From JBCCZC01 sp039188505 (GTDB lineage: Bacteria; Pseudomonadota; Gammaproteobacteria; Xanthomonadales; SZUA-38), in NCBI GenBank assembly GCA_039188505.1, contig JBCCZC010000004.1, forward strand, positions 1 to 49,318: a DNA stretch of 49,318 nt, written 5' to 3'. Below are positions 17,815-25,507 of this stretch, in pieces. Position 1 is the first letter of the stretch. Each line of letters starts with the position of its first letter. The notes beneath the pieces were generated by a model. It was not told the DNA's origin. It ran no database searches and was given only the letters and a program-made list of their open reading frames with translations. Position numbers and translations under genes: made by a program.

Positions 17815-18348
17815 ATGACGGAATCGACACGCTCGCGGCCCGGTCGCGAGGTCGATCCAGCGCTCTGGGAGCAGCTCTATCAGCGCCTCAAGGTCATCGC
17901 TCGGGGCCAGGTCGCCGGCGAGGCGCGGCCCGATCTCATGCAGCCCACGGCGCTCGTCAGCGAGGCCTGGCTGCGCATGGCCGATCTGCGCATGGAGTGG
18001 GAGAGCGAAGCGCACTTCCTCGCGATGGCAGCGCGCGTGATGCGCCGGGTGCTCGTCGACGAGGCCCGGGCCCGGGGCGCGGGCAAGCGAGACGGCGGCC
18101 TGAAGGTCACCCTGAATTCCGCCGTCCCCGGCACCGCCGTCACCTCGGACATCCTCGATCTCGATCGGGCCCTCGACGGCCTTGCCGCCGTTGACGCCCG
18201 CAAGGCCGCGATCATCGAGCTGACGTACTTCGGCGGCATGACCTACGAACAGGTTGGGGGCGAGCTGGCGCTGTCCGCAGCGACGGTGAAACGCGACCTC
18301 CGCACCGCGCGTGCGTGGCTGCTCGTCCAGCTGGAGGCGTCGCCGTGA
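17815..18348 (+). CDS. ECF-type sigma factor (kinase-associated group)
   Basis: Sigma-70-like factor of 177 residues, of the ECF group usually found beside Ser/Thr kinases. Landmarks are LMQPTALVSEAWLRM near residues 41-55, FLAMAARVMRRVLVDEARAR, and a region 4 helix-turn-helix (MTYEQVGGELALSAATVKRD) near 142-161. GGAGGA lies seven bases before the ATG. The stop overlaps the kinase GTG start by 4 nt, which implies coupled translation and linked function. No anti-sigma gene is present; members of this group are thought to be controlled through the kinase. Confidence 0.9.
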   Translation: MTESTRSRPGREVDPALWEQLYQRLKVIARGQVAGEARPDLMQPTALVSEAWLRMADLRMEWESEAHFLAMAARVMRRVLVDEARARGAGKRDGGLKVTLNSAVPGTAVTSDILDLDRALDGLAAVDARKAAIIELTYFGGMTYEQVGGELALSAATVKRDLRTARAWLLVQLEASP

Positions 18349-21026
18349 AGCCCGCCGACTTCGCGCGGCTCGACGCGCTGTTCAACGAGGCCGTCGCCCT
18401 GACCGGTGCGGCCCGGGACCGCTTCATCGACGATCGCTGCGACGGTCAGACGGCCCATCAGCTTAGGGCCATGCTGGCCGCCGACGACAGCGGCGAGGAT
18501 CTGCTCGCCGCCGTAATCGCGCTGGAAGGTGAAGCGAATGAACCGCTGCCGACCCGGATCGGCCCCTTCGAGATCGAGGGGCTGATCGGCGCCGGCGGCA
18601 TGGGGCGGGTCTACCGGGGCAGCCGCCGCGTCGATGATGCGGTCCAGACCGTCGCGATCAAGCTCCTGCAGACGGGCGTTTCGTCGCCATCGCTCATCGA
18701 GCGCTTCCGGGTCGAGCGATCGCTGCTGGCGCGCCTCAACCACCCGAATATTGCCGGTCTCATCGACGCTGGCGAGGCCGAGCGCGGTCTCCCCTACGTC
18801 GCCATGGAATACGTCGATGGGGAGTCCCTGACCGCCTACGCGGAGCACCAGGAGCTACGCCTCGAGGCCGTCCTCGCCCTGTTCCGGCAGCTCGGCGAGG
18901 CGGTGGCCTACGCACACCGGAATCTGGTGGTTCACCGGGACCTCAAGCCGGACAACGTCATCGTCGACGCAGCGGGGCACCTGAAGCTCCTGGACTTCGG
19001 GATCGCCAAGCAACTCCCCCGGCATGGCGATGCCGAGCCCGGGACGCTCACACGCGCGGGCGCGATGACGCCCCCCTACGCGGCCCCGGAGCAGATCCGT
19101 GGCGAGCCTGTCACCACCCAGTCCGACGTCTACGCCCTCGGCGTGGTCCTCTACGAATTGCTGACCGGCCGCCTGCCCTACCGGGTGACCGCCGATGCCG
19201 ATGCGCTCGAGCTCGGACGTCAGATCTGCGACACGCAGCCTCAACCGCCGAGCACACGCCAGTCCGGCGCCCGATCCGCGCGCCTCCCGCGCCGGCGGCT
19301 CCGCGGCGATCTCGATCGGATCGTCCTCAAGGCGCTGCGGAAGGAACCCGAGCGGCGCTACGAATCGGTAGACGCCCTGCTCGAGGACATCGACCGATTT
19401 CTCGAAGGCCGACCCGTGTCGGCGAGACCGGACGCCCTGGGCTACCGGCTAGGCAAATTCCTCACGCGAAACCCGCTCGGCGCCGCGCTCGGTGTGCTCC
19501 TCCTGACGACCCTCATCGCCTTCGCGGTGACGGCTGGGTGGCAGGCCCTGCGCCTCGCCGAGGAACGGGATCGCGCCCGCCAGGAAGCAGCGGCAGCGAA
19601 CGCCGTAGCGGACTTCATGGTCGACATCTTCCGGGTGAGCGACCCGCGCGAATCAGCCTCGGGCGACCTCTCGGCCCGGGACCTGCTCGATCGCGCAGCG
19701 GCCACGATCGAGGCCGAAGCGGATCTGGACCCGCTGCTCCGCGCGCGACTCATGCACGTGATCGGATTGAGCTTCTCGAACATCGGCGACTACGAGCGCG
19801 GCATGGCCATGCTCACGGGGGCCCTTGCGCTGCGGGAGCGCGAGCTCGGTCCGACGAGCCTGGCCGTTTCCGACTCGCTCAACCGGATCGGCAACTTCCA
19901 CCGGATGTACGGCCGCCTCGATCTCGCGGAGCCGGCGCTCGAACGGGCGCTGGAGATCCGGCGCAGCCTGGATCTGGGCCCAAGCTACGACCTGGCGGAT
20001 GCCCACAACAACTTCGGCCTGTTCCAGTACGAGCTCTGGCAAAACGAACGCGCGCTCCAGCTCCTCGATCAGGCCATCGACCTGCACCGGCGTTCCCCGA
20101 CACCCAACCGCGCGAGCATCGCGACGGCGATGCACAACCAGGCCCTCGCCCTGAATCGCCTGGCGCGCTACAGCGAGGCGAAGGCGCGGATCGAGGAGGC
20201 GCTTGCCCTCAAACGGGAGCTCGGCCTCGAAGCCCGTTCGACCTACGCCAACTCCCTCGCCGTGCTCGGCACGGTCGAACAGAACCGGGGTGAATTCCAA
20301 GCCGCCTGGACCGACCGGCAGGCGTCGCTGGAGATCCGCAGAGCCGTCTACCCGGGCGCCCACCCCAATCTTGTATCCGGCCTCGTCGGCCTCGCCGCTC
20401 TGGCGATCGACCGGCGCCGCATGGAAGAAGCCGACGCCTGGCTCGCCGAAGCGCTGACCATCGCGCTGGAGACCGGGGGCGAGAACAGCCTGCTGGAGGC
20501 TCGCGTTCGCATGGTGGAAGGACGCCGCGGACTTGCAAAACGCGAGCCGGCAGCGGCGCAAATGGCGTTCCGGCGAGCCGTGGAGATCCGCAACGGGCGG
20601 CTGCGCCAGGACCACCCGTCCCGGTGGGCGGCCCAGCTGGGCCTCGCGGATGCACTACTGCTGGCGGGGGATCCGGCCGGGGCTGCCCCGCTCGCCGAGG
20701 CGATTCGGCAGCGGAGCGAAGTCCGCTTCGAGATGAACCATCCGCTCAGGCTCGAGGCCGAGGTGGTCAGCGCCGCTGCCGCGCTCGCGGGGAACCCGAA
20801 CGCTGCGGCCAGGGAGGATCTCCGGCGGGTTGCGGCAGCCGGCGGGGAGGAGCCCGCGTGGGCTGTCGACCGGCTCCGCATCCGCGCCCTGGAACTCCTG
20901 GCCCGCTTCGAGCCCGGCAAGGCCCCCGCGCACCGGGCGGCGGCCGCCGCCCTCGCGGCGCGCTACGGCCCGCTGCCCGGCGATCCCGGGAAAACGCCTC
21001 GCGACCCGGGAGAATCCGGCCGCTGA
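18345..21026 (+). CDS. Membrane-spanning Ser/Thr protein kinase with C-terminal TPR domain
   Basis: Hanks-type kinase, 893 residues. The kinase domain is at about residues 70-345: glycine loop IGAGGMGRVYRG near 84, VAIK lysine near 105, HRDLKPDN catalytic loop near 197, DFGIAK near 218, and APEQ with SDVYALGVVLYELLTG. All catalytic residues are present, so it should be active. A single span at about 378-398 is followed by a periplasmic or extracytoplasmic region with TPR-like repeats (~450-720). The start is the GTG at 18345 overlapping the sigma stop. It probably signals to the coupled ECF factor. Confidence 0.92.
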   Translation: MKPADFARLDALFNEAVALTGAARDRFIDDRCDGQTAHQLRAMLAADDSGEDLLAAVIALEGEANEPLPTRIGPFEIEGLIGAGGMGRVYRGSRRVDDAVQTVAIKLLQTGVSSPSLIERFRVERSLLARLNHPNIAGLIDAGEAERGLPYVAMEYVDGESLTAYAEHQELRLEAVLALFRQLGEAVAYAHRNLVVHRDLKPDNVIVDAAGHLKLLDFGIAKQLPRHGDAEPGTLTRAGAMTPPYAAPEQIRGEPVTTQSDVYALGVVLYELLTGRLPYRVTADADALELGRQICDTQPQPPSTRQSGARSARLPRRRLRGDLDRIVLKALRKEPERRYESVDALLEDIDRFLEGRPVSARPDALGYRLGKFLTRNPLGAALGVLLLTTLIAFAVTAGWQALRLAEERDRARQEAAAANAVADFMVDIFRVSDPRESASGDLSARDLLDRAAATIEAEADLDPLLRARLMHVIGLSFSNIGDYERGMAMLTGALALRERELGPTSLAVSDSLNRIGNFHRMYGRLDLAEPALERALEIRRSLDLGPSYDLADAHNNFGLFQYELWQNERALQLLDQAIDLHRRSPTPNRASIATAMHNQALALNRLARYSEAKARIEEALALKRELGLEARSTYANSLAVLGTVEQNRGEFQAAWTDRQASLEIRRAVYPGAHPNLVSGLVGLAALAIDRRRMEEADAWLAEALTIALETGGENSLLEARVRMVEGRRGLAKREPAAAQMAFRRAVEIRNGRLRQDHPSRWAAQLGLADALLLAGDPAGAAPLAEAIRQRSEVRFEMNHPLRLEAEVVSAAAALAGNPNAAAREDLRRVAAAGGEEPAWAVDRLRIRALELLARFEPGKAPAHRAAAAALAARYGPLPGDPGKTPRDPGESGR

Positions 21027-21059
21027 CCTGCGCCGCGGGATGCGACAGCGAGAATTCCA

Positions 21060-21088
21060 CGGAAACGGGTCAGGGCGGGCCGTTTCCG
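21060..21088. terminator. 9-bp hairpin between convergent kinase and DUF3465 genes
   Basis: CGGAAACGG (21060-21068) pairs with CCGTTTCCG (21080-21088), loop 11 nt. It lies 34 bp after the kinase stop. No T run follows. The rest of the 179-bp gap shows nothing else. Confidence 0.5.
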
Positions 21089-21205
21089 ACCCGCGTGTCG
21101 ACCCGCATGGCTCTCGGATTCCGCATCCCTTCACGCGCCGACAGCCGCGGCGATCGACGGCGCATCCGTACCCCCCGTGAGCACTGTCGTCGCCAGATGA
21201 GTCCG

Positions 21206-21646
21206 CTAGCGGTACACCTCGCCCTCGTGCTCGATCCAGCCTTCCTCGTGACGGCCCGCCGGATCATGATGGGTCCAATGCATCACGCCGCCCCGGTCGT
21301 TCCATTCGTACTGCCCGTGCAGCCGCACCGCGTCGCCACGGCGTAGACCGGCCACCCGCGGGGCGAGGTCGATGTTGTGCGCGACGAGGAGTGTGAGACC
21401 GCTAGGGGTCTCGATGATGAAGCGCTGGTGCCGCGAGCCATCGTTGTCGTCGGAGAGGACGCGCTCGACGGTGCCATCGACCGTCAGCATCACGCCGCTG
21501 CGCTGCGCGGCGAAGAGTTCGTCGACGCTCCCTCCCGACGATGGGCCGAAACCCTCGCGGACCTGGGAGCCGATCGCGAGGAAGATCACGACCACGAGCG
21601 CTACTGCCGCACGCTGGTGCTGGAACTTGCGTCGCCGCAATCTCAC
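21206..21646 (-). CDS. DUF3465 domain-containing protein
   Basis: The protein has 146 residues with an N-terminal hydrophobic segment at ~12-27 (AAVALVVVIFLAIG), so it is anchored or exported. The rest resembles DUF3465, an OB-like small domain: VDGTVERVLSDDNDGSRHQRF, NIDLAPRV and WTHHDP are typical family-like blocks. Function is unknown. It overlaps yjjX by 4 nt (ATGA) and is probably co-translated with it. Confidence 0.8.
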   Translation of the reverse strand: MRLRRRKFQHQRAAVALVVVIFLAIGSQVREGFGPSSGGSVDELFAAQRSGVMLTVDGTVERVLSDDNDGSRHQRFIIETPSGLTLLVAHNIDLAPRVAGLRRGDAVRLHGQYEWNDRGGVMHWTHHDPAGRHEEGWIEHEGEVYR

Positions 21647-22185
21647 GAGCCGGCACCGTAGAGCTCAGGTGAGCGCAGCGGCAGGAGGGCGGCAACAACG
21701 CCCTGGGCGTAGAGCCCGGTGCGGTCGAGGGCACCGCCCGAGAGCAGGCCGATGGCACCGCCCGCTTGCTTCGAATTCGTCTGCCCGAACACCACGTCGA
21801 TGGCCGCGCCCAGCTCCTCGCCGCCGCGGACGCGAGACGCCACGGGCTCGGGCAACAGGAACCGCGCGGTCGCGCCGCGACCAACTGCACCGGCGTGCAG
21901 CACCACGATCCAGGCGCCGGCGACGAGGCCCAGCGGCGACTCCTCGACGCCGCCCTCGATTCCAACCCAGTAGCGCGCCGCGGGACACGCCTCGCGGACC
22001 TCGCGAGCCCGATGTTCAGCACCTCGGATAGTCTCTTCCTGCCCGAAGGGTTGGGCCGCCACACCGGACGGCGCGGGGTGGGCCGCGAAAGCGAACGCCT
22101 GTCCTGGAAATACCGTCTCGAACCCGCGCCGGGCTGCGGCCAGCTTGACCGGATTGCCCGACGCCACGACGACGTCAGCGGCCAT
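21643..22185 (-). CDS. yjjX: Inosine/xanthosine triphosphatase, YjjX family
   Basis: Hydrolyses non-canonical purine nucleoside triphosphates (ITP, XTP) to keep them out of nucleic acids. The protein is 180 residues from the ATG at 22185; a GTG directly before it would add one residue. N-terminal VASGNPVKLAAARRGF, central WVGIEGGVEE and late QTNSKQAGGAIGLLSGG are YjjX landmarks. It lies downstream of the ribonucleotide reductase genes, separated by a terminator-like hairpin, and overlaps the DUF3465 gene. No clear ribosome binding site precedes the start, because the hairpin occupies that position. Confidence 0.9.
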   Translation of the reverse strand: MAADVVVASGNPVKLAAARRGFETVFPGQAFAFAAHPAPSGVAAQPFGQEETIRGAEHRAREVREACPAARYWVGIEGGVEESPLGLVAGAWIVVLHAGAVGRGATARFLLPEPVASRVRGGEELGAAIDVVFGQTNSKQAGGAIGLLSGGALDRTGLYAQGVVAALLPLRSPELYGAGS

Positions 22186-22198
22186 CACGGCAGAAAGA

Positions 22199-22220
22199 AG
22201 CGGCTCCCGAAGGAGCCGCT
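22199..22220 (-). terminator. Terminator-like hairpin after nrdJb, just before yjjX
   Basis: On the minus strand the stem AGCGGCTCC/GGAGCCGCT (9 bp) closes a TTCG tetraloop and is followed by TCTTTCT. It ends 13 bp before the yjjX ATG, so it could both end the nrdJ transcript and limit yjjX expression. Confidence 0.7.
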
Positions 22221-22279
22221 GGGGTCAGCCGGGGCAGCCGGCTGTACTTGCGAATCGATCGAAGCGGCGGCTATCGGCT

Positions 22280-22969
22280 TCAGCCGCACTTCGAGTAGCC
22301 ACAGGACAGGCAGGTTTCGCAGCCGTCCATCATGACCATGGCCTTGGTGTTGCACTTGGAGCAGAGCGTCGCCGAGTCGGGATACTCGCCCGATTCCTCC
22401 ACCTGCTGCATGGCCTCCTGGCGCTTCTCGGCGATCATGGCCTGGGCCTCGACCGAGAGCTCCTCGTCCTGGATGAGGCCGATGCGCCGCATGTGATGCT
22501 CCACCACCGCGCCGATCTCCGCGACCAGCGACGGCATGAACTTACCGCCGGCCTTGAAGTAGCCGCCCCGCGGATCGAATACCGCCTGCAGCTCTTCGGC
22601 GAGAAACGTCACGTCGCCGCCCTTCCGGAAGATCGCGGACGCAACGCGGGTCAGCGCGACGATCCACTGGAAGTGGTCCATGTTCTTCGAGTTGATGAAG
22701 ATTTCGAAGGGGCGACGCTGCTCGTGGCGCGTGCCGGGATTGAGGATGATGTCGTTGATCGTGACGTAGAGCGCGTGCTCGTCGAGCGGCGTCTTGATCT
22801 TGTAGGTCGAGCCGTCGAGGCACTCGGTGCCCTCCGGTCGCTCGACCTTCTCGTGCATCTGGATGACCTCGGCGCGCTCCTTGCGCTCCTCGCGCGGCGC
22901 TTCGGTGGGTTCCGCTTCGGGCTTGCGCACCTCGAAACCGACGATTTTTCTGGCGATCTTGGTTGTCAT
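22280..22969 (-). CDS. nrdJb: NrdJb, second subunit of split cobalamin-dependent ribonucleotide reductase (TSCPD domain)
   Basis: The protein has 229 residues. It is the C-terminal part of a class II reductase encoded as a separate gene, like the NrdJa/NrdJb split known in Pseudomonas. The middle (LYVTINDIILNPGTRHEQ, RRPFEIFINSKNMDHFQWI) is the TSCPD region. The C terminus has CSKCNT and CETCLSCGYSKCG, cysteine pairs expected to re-reduce the active-site disulfide and perhaps bind zinc. The start ATG 22969 follows AGGAG by ten bases; an in-frame codon at 23008 is less likely. It lies 68 bp after nrdJa. Confidence 0.9.
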   Translation of the reverse strand: MTTKIARKIVGFEVRKPEAEPTEAPREERKERAEVIQMHEKVERPEGTECLDGSTYKIKTPLDEHALYVTINDIILNPGTRHEQRRPFEIFINSKNMDHFQWIVALTRVASAIFRKGGDVTFLAEELQAVFDPRGGYFKAGGKFMPSLVAEIGAVVEHHMRRIGLIQDEELSVEAQAMIAEKRQEAMQQVEESGEYPDSATLCSKCNTKAMVMMDGCETCLSCGYSKCG

Positions 22970-23037
22970 TGTCTTTGTGCTCCTGGCCGCGAACGGGCGG
23001 CCGGCCATGCAGTCTTGCGACGATCCCCGCGGGGATC

Positions 23038-25185
23038 TCAGAACTTCCCGTAGTAGCCTTCCTTCAGGGCATCGAAGAGGTTGGCGGCGGTGTGCGTCTC
23101 ACCGTCGTACTCCACTTCCTCGTTACCCTTGAGCTGGACCGTCGAACCATCTTCGAGAGTGAACTCGTAGATCGTGTTCTCGAGGTCCGACTCCTTGACC
23201 AGCACACCCTGGAAGGCCTCCGGGTTGAAGCGGAAGGTCGTACAGCCCTTCAGCCCCTTCTCGTAGGCATAGAGATAGATGTCCTTGAAATCCTCGTAGG
23301 GATAGTCGGTCGGCACGTTGGCCGTCTTCGAGATGCTCGAGTCCACCCACTTCTGCGCTGCTGCCTGGATGTCCACGTGCTGCGTCGGCGTGATGTCGTC
23401 GGCGGTGATGAAGTACTCCGGCAGCTGCTCCTCTTCCTTGTCCGAATACGGCATGGCCTGCTCGTTCACCAGGGACCGGTAGGCCAGCAGCTCGAAGGAG
23501 TAGACCTCGACCTTCTCCTTCGTCTTGCGCCCCTCGCGGATCACGTTGCGCGAATAGTGGTGCGCAAAGCTGGGCTCGATCCCGTTCGAGGCGTTGTTGG
23601 CGAGCGACAGGGAGATGGTGCCCGTCGGCGCGATCGACGAGTGGTGGGTGAAGCGTGCCCCCGTCTCGGCAAGATCGTCCACCAGCTCGGGGGCAACCTC
23701 CGCAACGCGCTGCATGTAACGACTGTAGCGGGCGTGCAGCACCTTGCCCTTGACCTTGTCGCCAGCCTTGTACCCGTCCTCACGCATCTCCGGACGCTTA
23801 CGCAGCATCTCCTCCGTGACGGTGAAGGACTCCTCCATGATCGGCGCCGGCCCCTTCTCCTTGGAGAGTTCCAGCGCGGTCTCCCAGCCCGCCACGGCCA
23901 TCTCGCGCGCGACCTTCTCGGTGAACTCGACCGCTGCTTCGTCGCCGTACTTCATGCGCAGCATGGTCAGGGTGGAGCCGAGACCGAGGAAGCCCATGCC
24001 GTGACGACGCTTGCGCGTGATCTCGTCCCGCTGCCGATGCAGGGGCAGCCCGTTGATCTCCACGACGTTGTCGAGCATCCGGGTGAAGACGTTGACCGTC
24101 TCCCGGTACTCATCCCAGTTGAACTCGGCCTCCTCGGAGAACGGATTCTCGACGAAGCGGGTGAGGTTGATGGAACCGAGCAGGCAGGAACCGTAGGGCG
24201 GCAGCGGCTGCTCGCCGCAGGGGTTGGTCGCGCGGATGTTCTCGCAGAACCAGTTGTTGTTCATGTCGTTGACCTGGTCGATCAGGATGAAACCAGGCTC
24301 GGCGAAGTCGTAGGTCGACGACATGATGAGGTCCCACACGCGGCGCGCCGGCACCGTCCGGTAGATCCGGCAGGCGATCAGCCCCTCGGCGTTGACGACA
24401 TAACCCTCGGTCCGGGGCCACTCGCGCCAGGTGATCTCGCTGGCGTCCTCGAGGTCGACCTCGTCGACTTCCTTCTCGTTGATCGGGAAGACGAGCGGCC
24501 AGTCGCCGTCGTTCTTGACCGCTTCCATGAAGCCGTCGGTGATCAGGAGCGACAGGTTGAACTGGCGCAGGCGACCGTCCTCGCGCTTGGCGCGGACGAA
24601 CTCGCGCACGTCCGGGTGGGCCACGTCGAAGGTCGCCATCTGGGCGCCGCGGCGACCGCCGGCGGACGAGACGGTGAAACACATCTTGTCGTAGATATCC
24701 ATGAACGACAGCGGGCCCGACGTGTGCGCACCGGCGCCGGAGACGTAGGCGCCGCGGGGCCGCAGGGTCGAGAATTCGTAGCCGATACCGCAGCCGGCCT
24801 TCAGCGTGAGCCCGGCTTCGTGCACCTTCTCGAGGATGCCGTCCATCGAGTCCTCGATGGTGCCCGACACGGTGCAGTTGATGGTCGACGTCGCCGGCTT
24901 GTGCTGCAGGGCGCCGGCGTTGGAGGTGATGCGACCGGCGGGGATGACGCCGCGCCGCAGGGCCCACAGGAAACGCTCGCGCCAGTACGCGCGCTTCTCG
25001 TCCGTGGTCTCGACGCTGGAAAGCGCCCGGGCTACGCGCTGGTAGGTATCGTCGACCGTCTGATCAATGACCTCCCCCAGCTTGCTTTTCAGCCGATATT
25101 TCTTGTCCCAGATGTCGACCGATGCCGGCTGTAATTCGATATCTGTGACGGATTCCGGCACTGATTCCAGGCGCACGCTGCTCAT
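23038..25185 (-). CDS. nrdJa: NrdJa, adenosylcobalamin-dependent ribonucleoside-diphosphate reductase catalytic subunit
   Basis: Makes deoxyribonucleotides using a radical from adenosylcobalamin, so it needs no oxygen-dependent metal cofactor. The protein is 715 residues. INCTVSGT near residue 102 carries the first redox cysteine, and NPCGEQPLPPYGSC near 322 carries the radical cysteine and the NxCxE catalytic set. SIAPTGTISLSLANNASNGIEP and GCTTFRFN are later class II landmarks. The second subunit gene follows. No class I nrdAB is in the window. The 5' region carries a DnaA box, an NrdR-like palindrome and a leader hairpin. Confidence 0.95.
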   Translation of the reverse strand: MSSVRLESVPESVTDIELQPASVDIWDKKYRLKSKLGEVIDQTVDDTYQRVARALSSVETTDEKRAYWRERFLWALRRGVIPAGRITSNAGALQHKPATSTINCTVSGTIEDSMDGILEKVHEAGLTLKAGCGIGYEFSTLRPRGAYVSGAGAHTSGPLSFMDIYDKMCFTVSSAGGRRGAQMATFDVAHPDVREFVRAKREDGRLRQFNLSLLITDGFMEAVKNDGDWPLVFPINEKEVDEVDLEDASEITWREWPRTEGYVVNAEGLIACRIYRTVPARRVWDLIMSSTYDFAEPGFILIDQVNDMNNNWFCENIRATNPCGEQPLPPYGSCLLGSINLTRFVENPFSEEAEFNWDEYRETVNVFTRMLDNVVEINGLPLHRQRDEITRKRRHGMGFLGLGSTLTMLRMKYGDEAAVEFTEKVAREMAVAGWETALELSKEKGPAPIMEESFTVTEEMLRKRPEMREDGYKAGDKVKGKVLHARYSRYMQRVAEVAPELVDDLAETGARFTHHSSIAPTGTISLSLANNASNGIEPSFAHHYSRNVIREGRKTKEKVEVYSFELLAYRSLVNEQAMPYSDKEEEQLPEYFITADDITPTQHVDIQAAAQKWVDSSISKTANVPTDYPYEDFKDIYLYAYEKGLKGCTTFRFNPEAFQGVLVKESDLENTIYEFTLEDGSTVQLKGNEEVEYDGETHTAANLFDALKEGYYGKF

Positions 25186-25205
25186 GAATGACCCACCCTC
25201 GTCGG

Positions 25206-25226
25206 AAAAATCCCAGGATTCTGGGA
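25206..25226 (-). promoter_or_regulatory. Leader hairpin with T run upstream of nrdJa (attenuator-like)
   Basis: Read on the minus strand: TCCCAG, loop AATC, CTGGGA, then TTTTT. The stem is at 25211-25226 and the T run at 25206-25210. It lies about 20-40 bases upstream of the nrdJa ATG. The stem is short (6 bp), so function is uncertain. Confidence 0.4.
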
Positions 25227-25243
25227 AAACTACTAGTATTAGT

Positions 25244-25263
25244 TGTGGATAAGCTGTGGATGC
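25244..25263 (-). promoter_or_regulatory. Tandem DnaA-box-like sites upstream of nrdJa
   Basis: Positions 25244-25252 read TGTGGATAA, the exact complement of the consensus DnaA box TTATCCACA. A second copy, TGTGGATGC at 25255-25263, has two mismatches. Their starts are 11 bp apart, one helical turn. The E. coli nrdAB promoter also carries DnaA boxes that couple expression to replication (known); the same role here is inferred. Confidence 0.65.
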
Positions 25264-25276
25264 ACAATATATTGTG
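25263..25276. promoter_or_regulatory. Perfect palindrome resembling an NrdR box
   Basis: CACAATATATTGTG is a perfect 14-bp palindrome and fits the NrdR-box pattern acaCwAtATaTwGtgt. It is AT-rich in a GC-rich region and lies about 80 bp upstream of nrdJa. NrdR boxes usually come in pairs about 31 bp apart; a second box is only weakly visible around 25227-25247. Confidence 0.6.
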
Positions 25277-25507
25277 TCCAGGCCCAGCAGGCTACAGCGC
25301 GCAACTTATGCAAGTCAATCGTTTTTCCGGGCCTTCCGGCGGCCCGCAACGGGAGATCAAGGCCTTGCGCGGCAACGGATTTTTCGAGGCCTGAAATCGG
25401 CTTTTTCGGACGATCGCAGACCGGTTCCCGGCGGACCCCGCCGAACTCTTCGGCAGCGAGCGTATCCAATGGAATTCGCAAGACCTGAGAACGGCCCGGA
25501 CATCATC

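Noticed and set aside
22963..25134. 723-codon open frame antisense to nrdJa
   Set aside because: It is the complement of a highly conserved enzyme gene and shows no protein family features.
25244..25263. DnaA boxes as a replication origin
   Set aside because: Only two boxes, no dnaA, dnaN or gidA nearby and no extended AT-rich unwinding region; promoter control of nrdJ explains them better.
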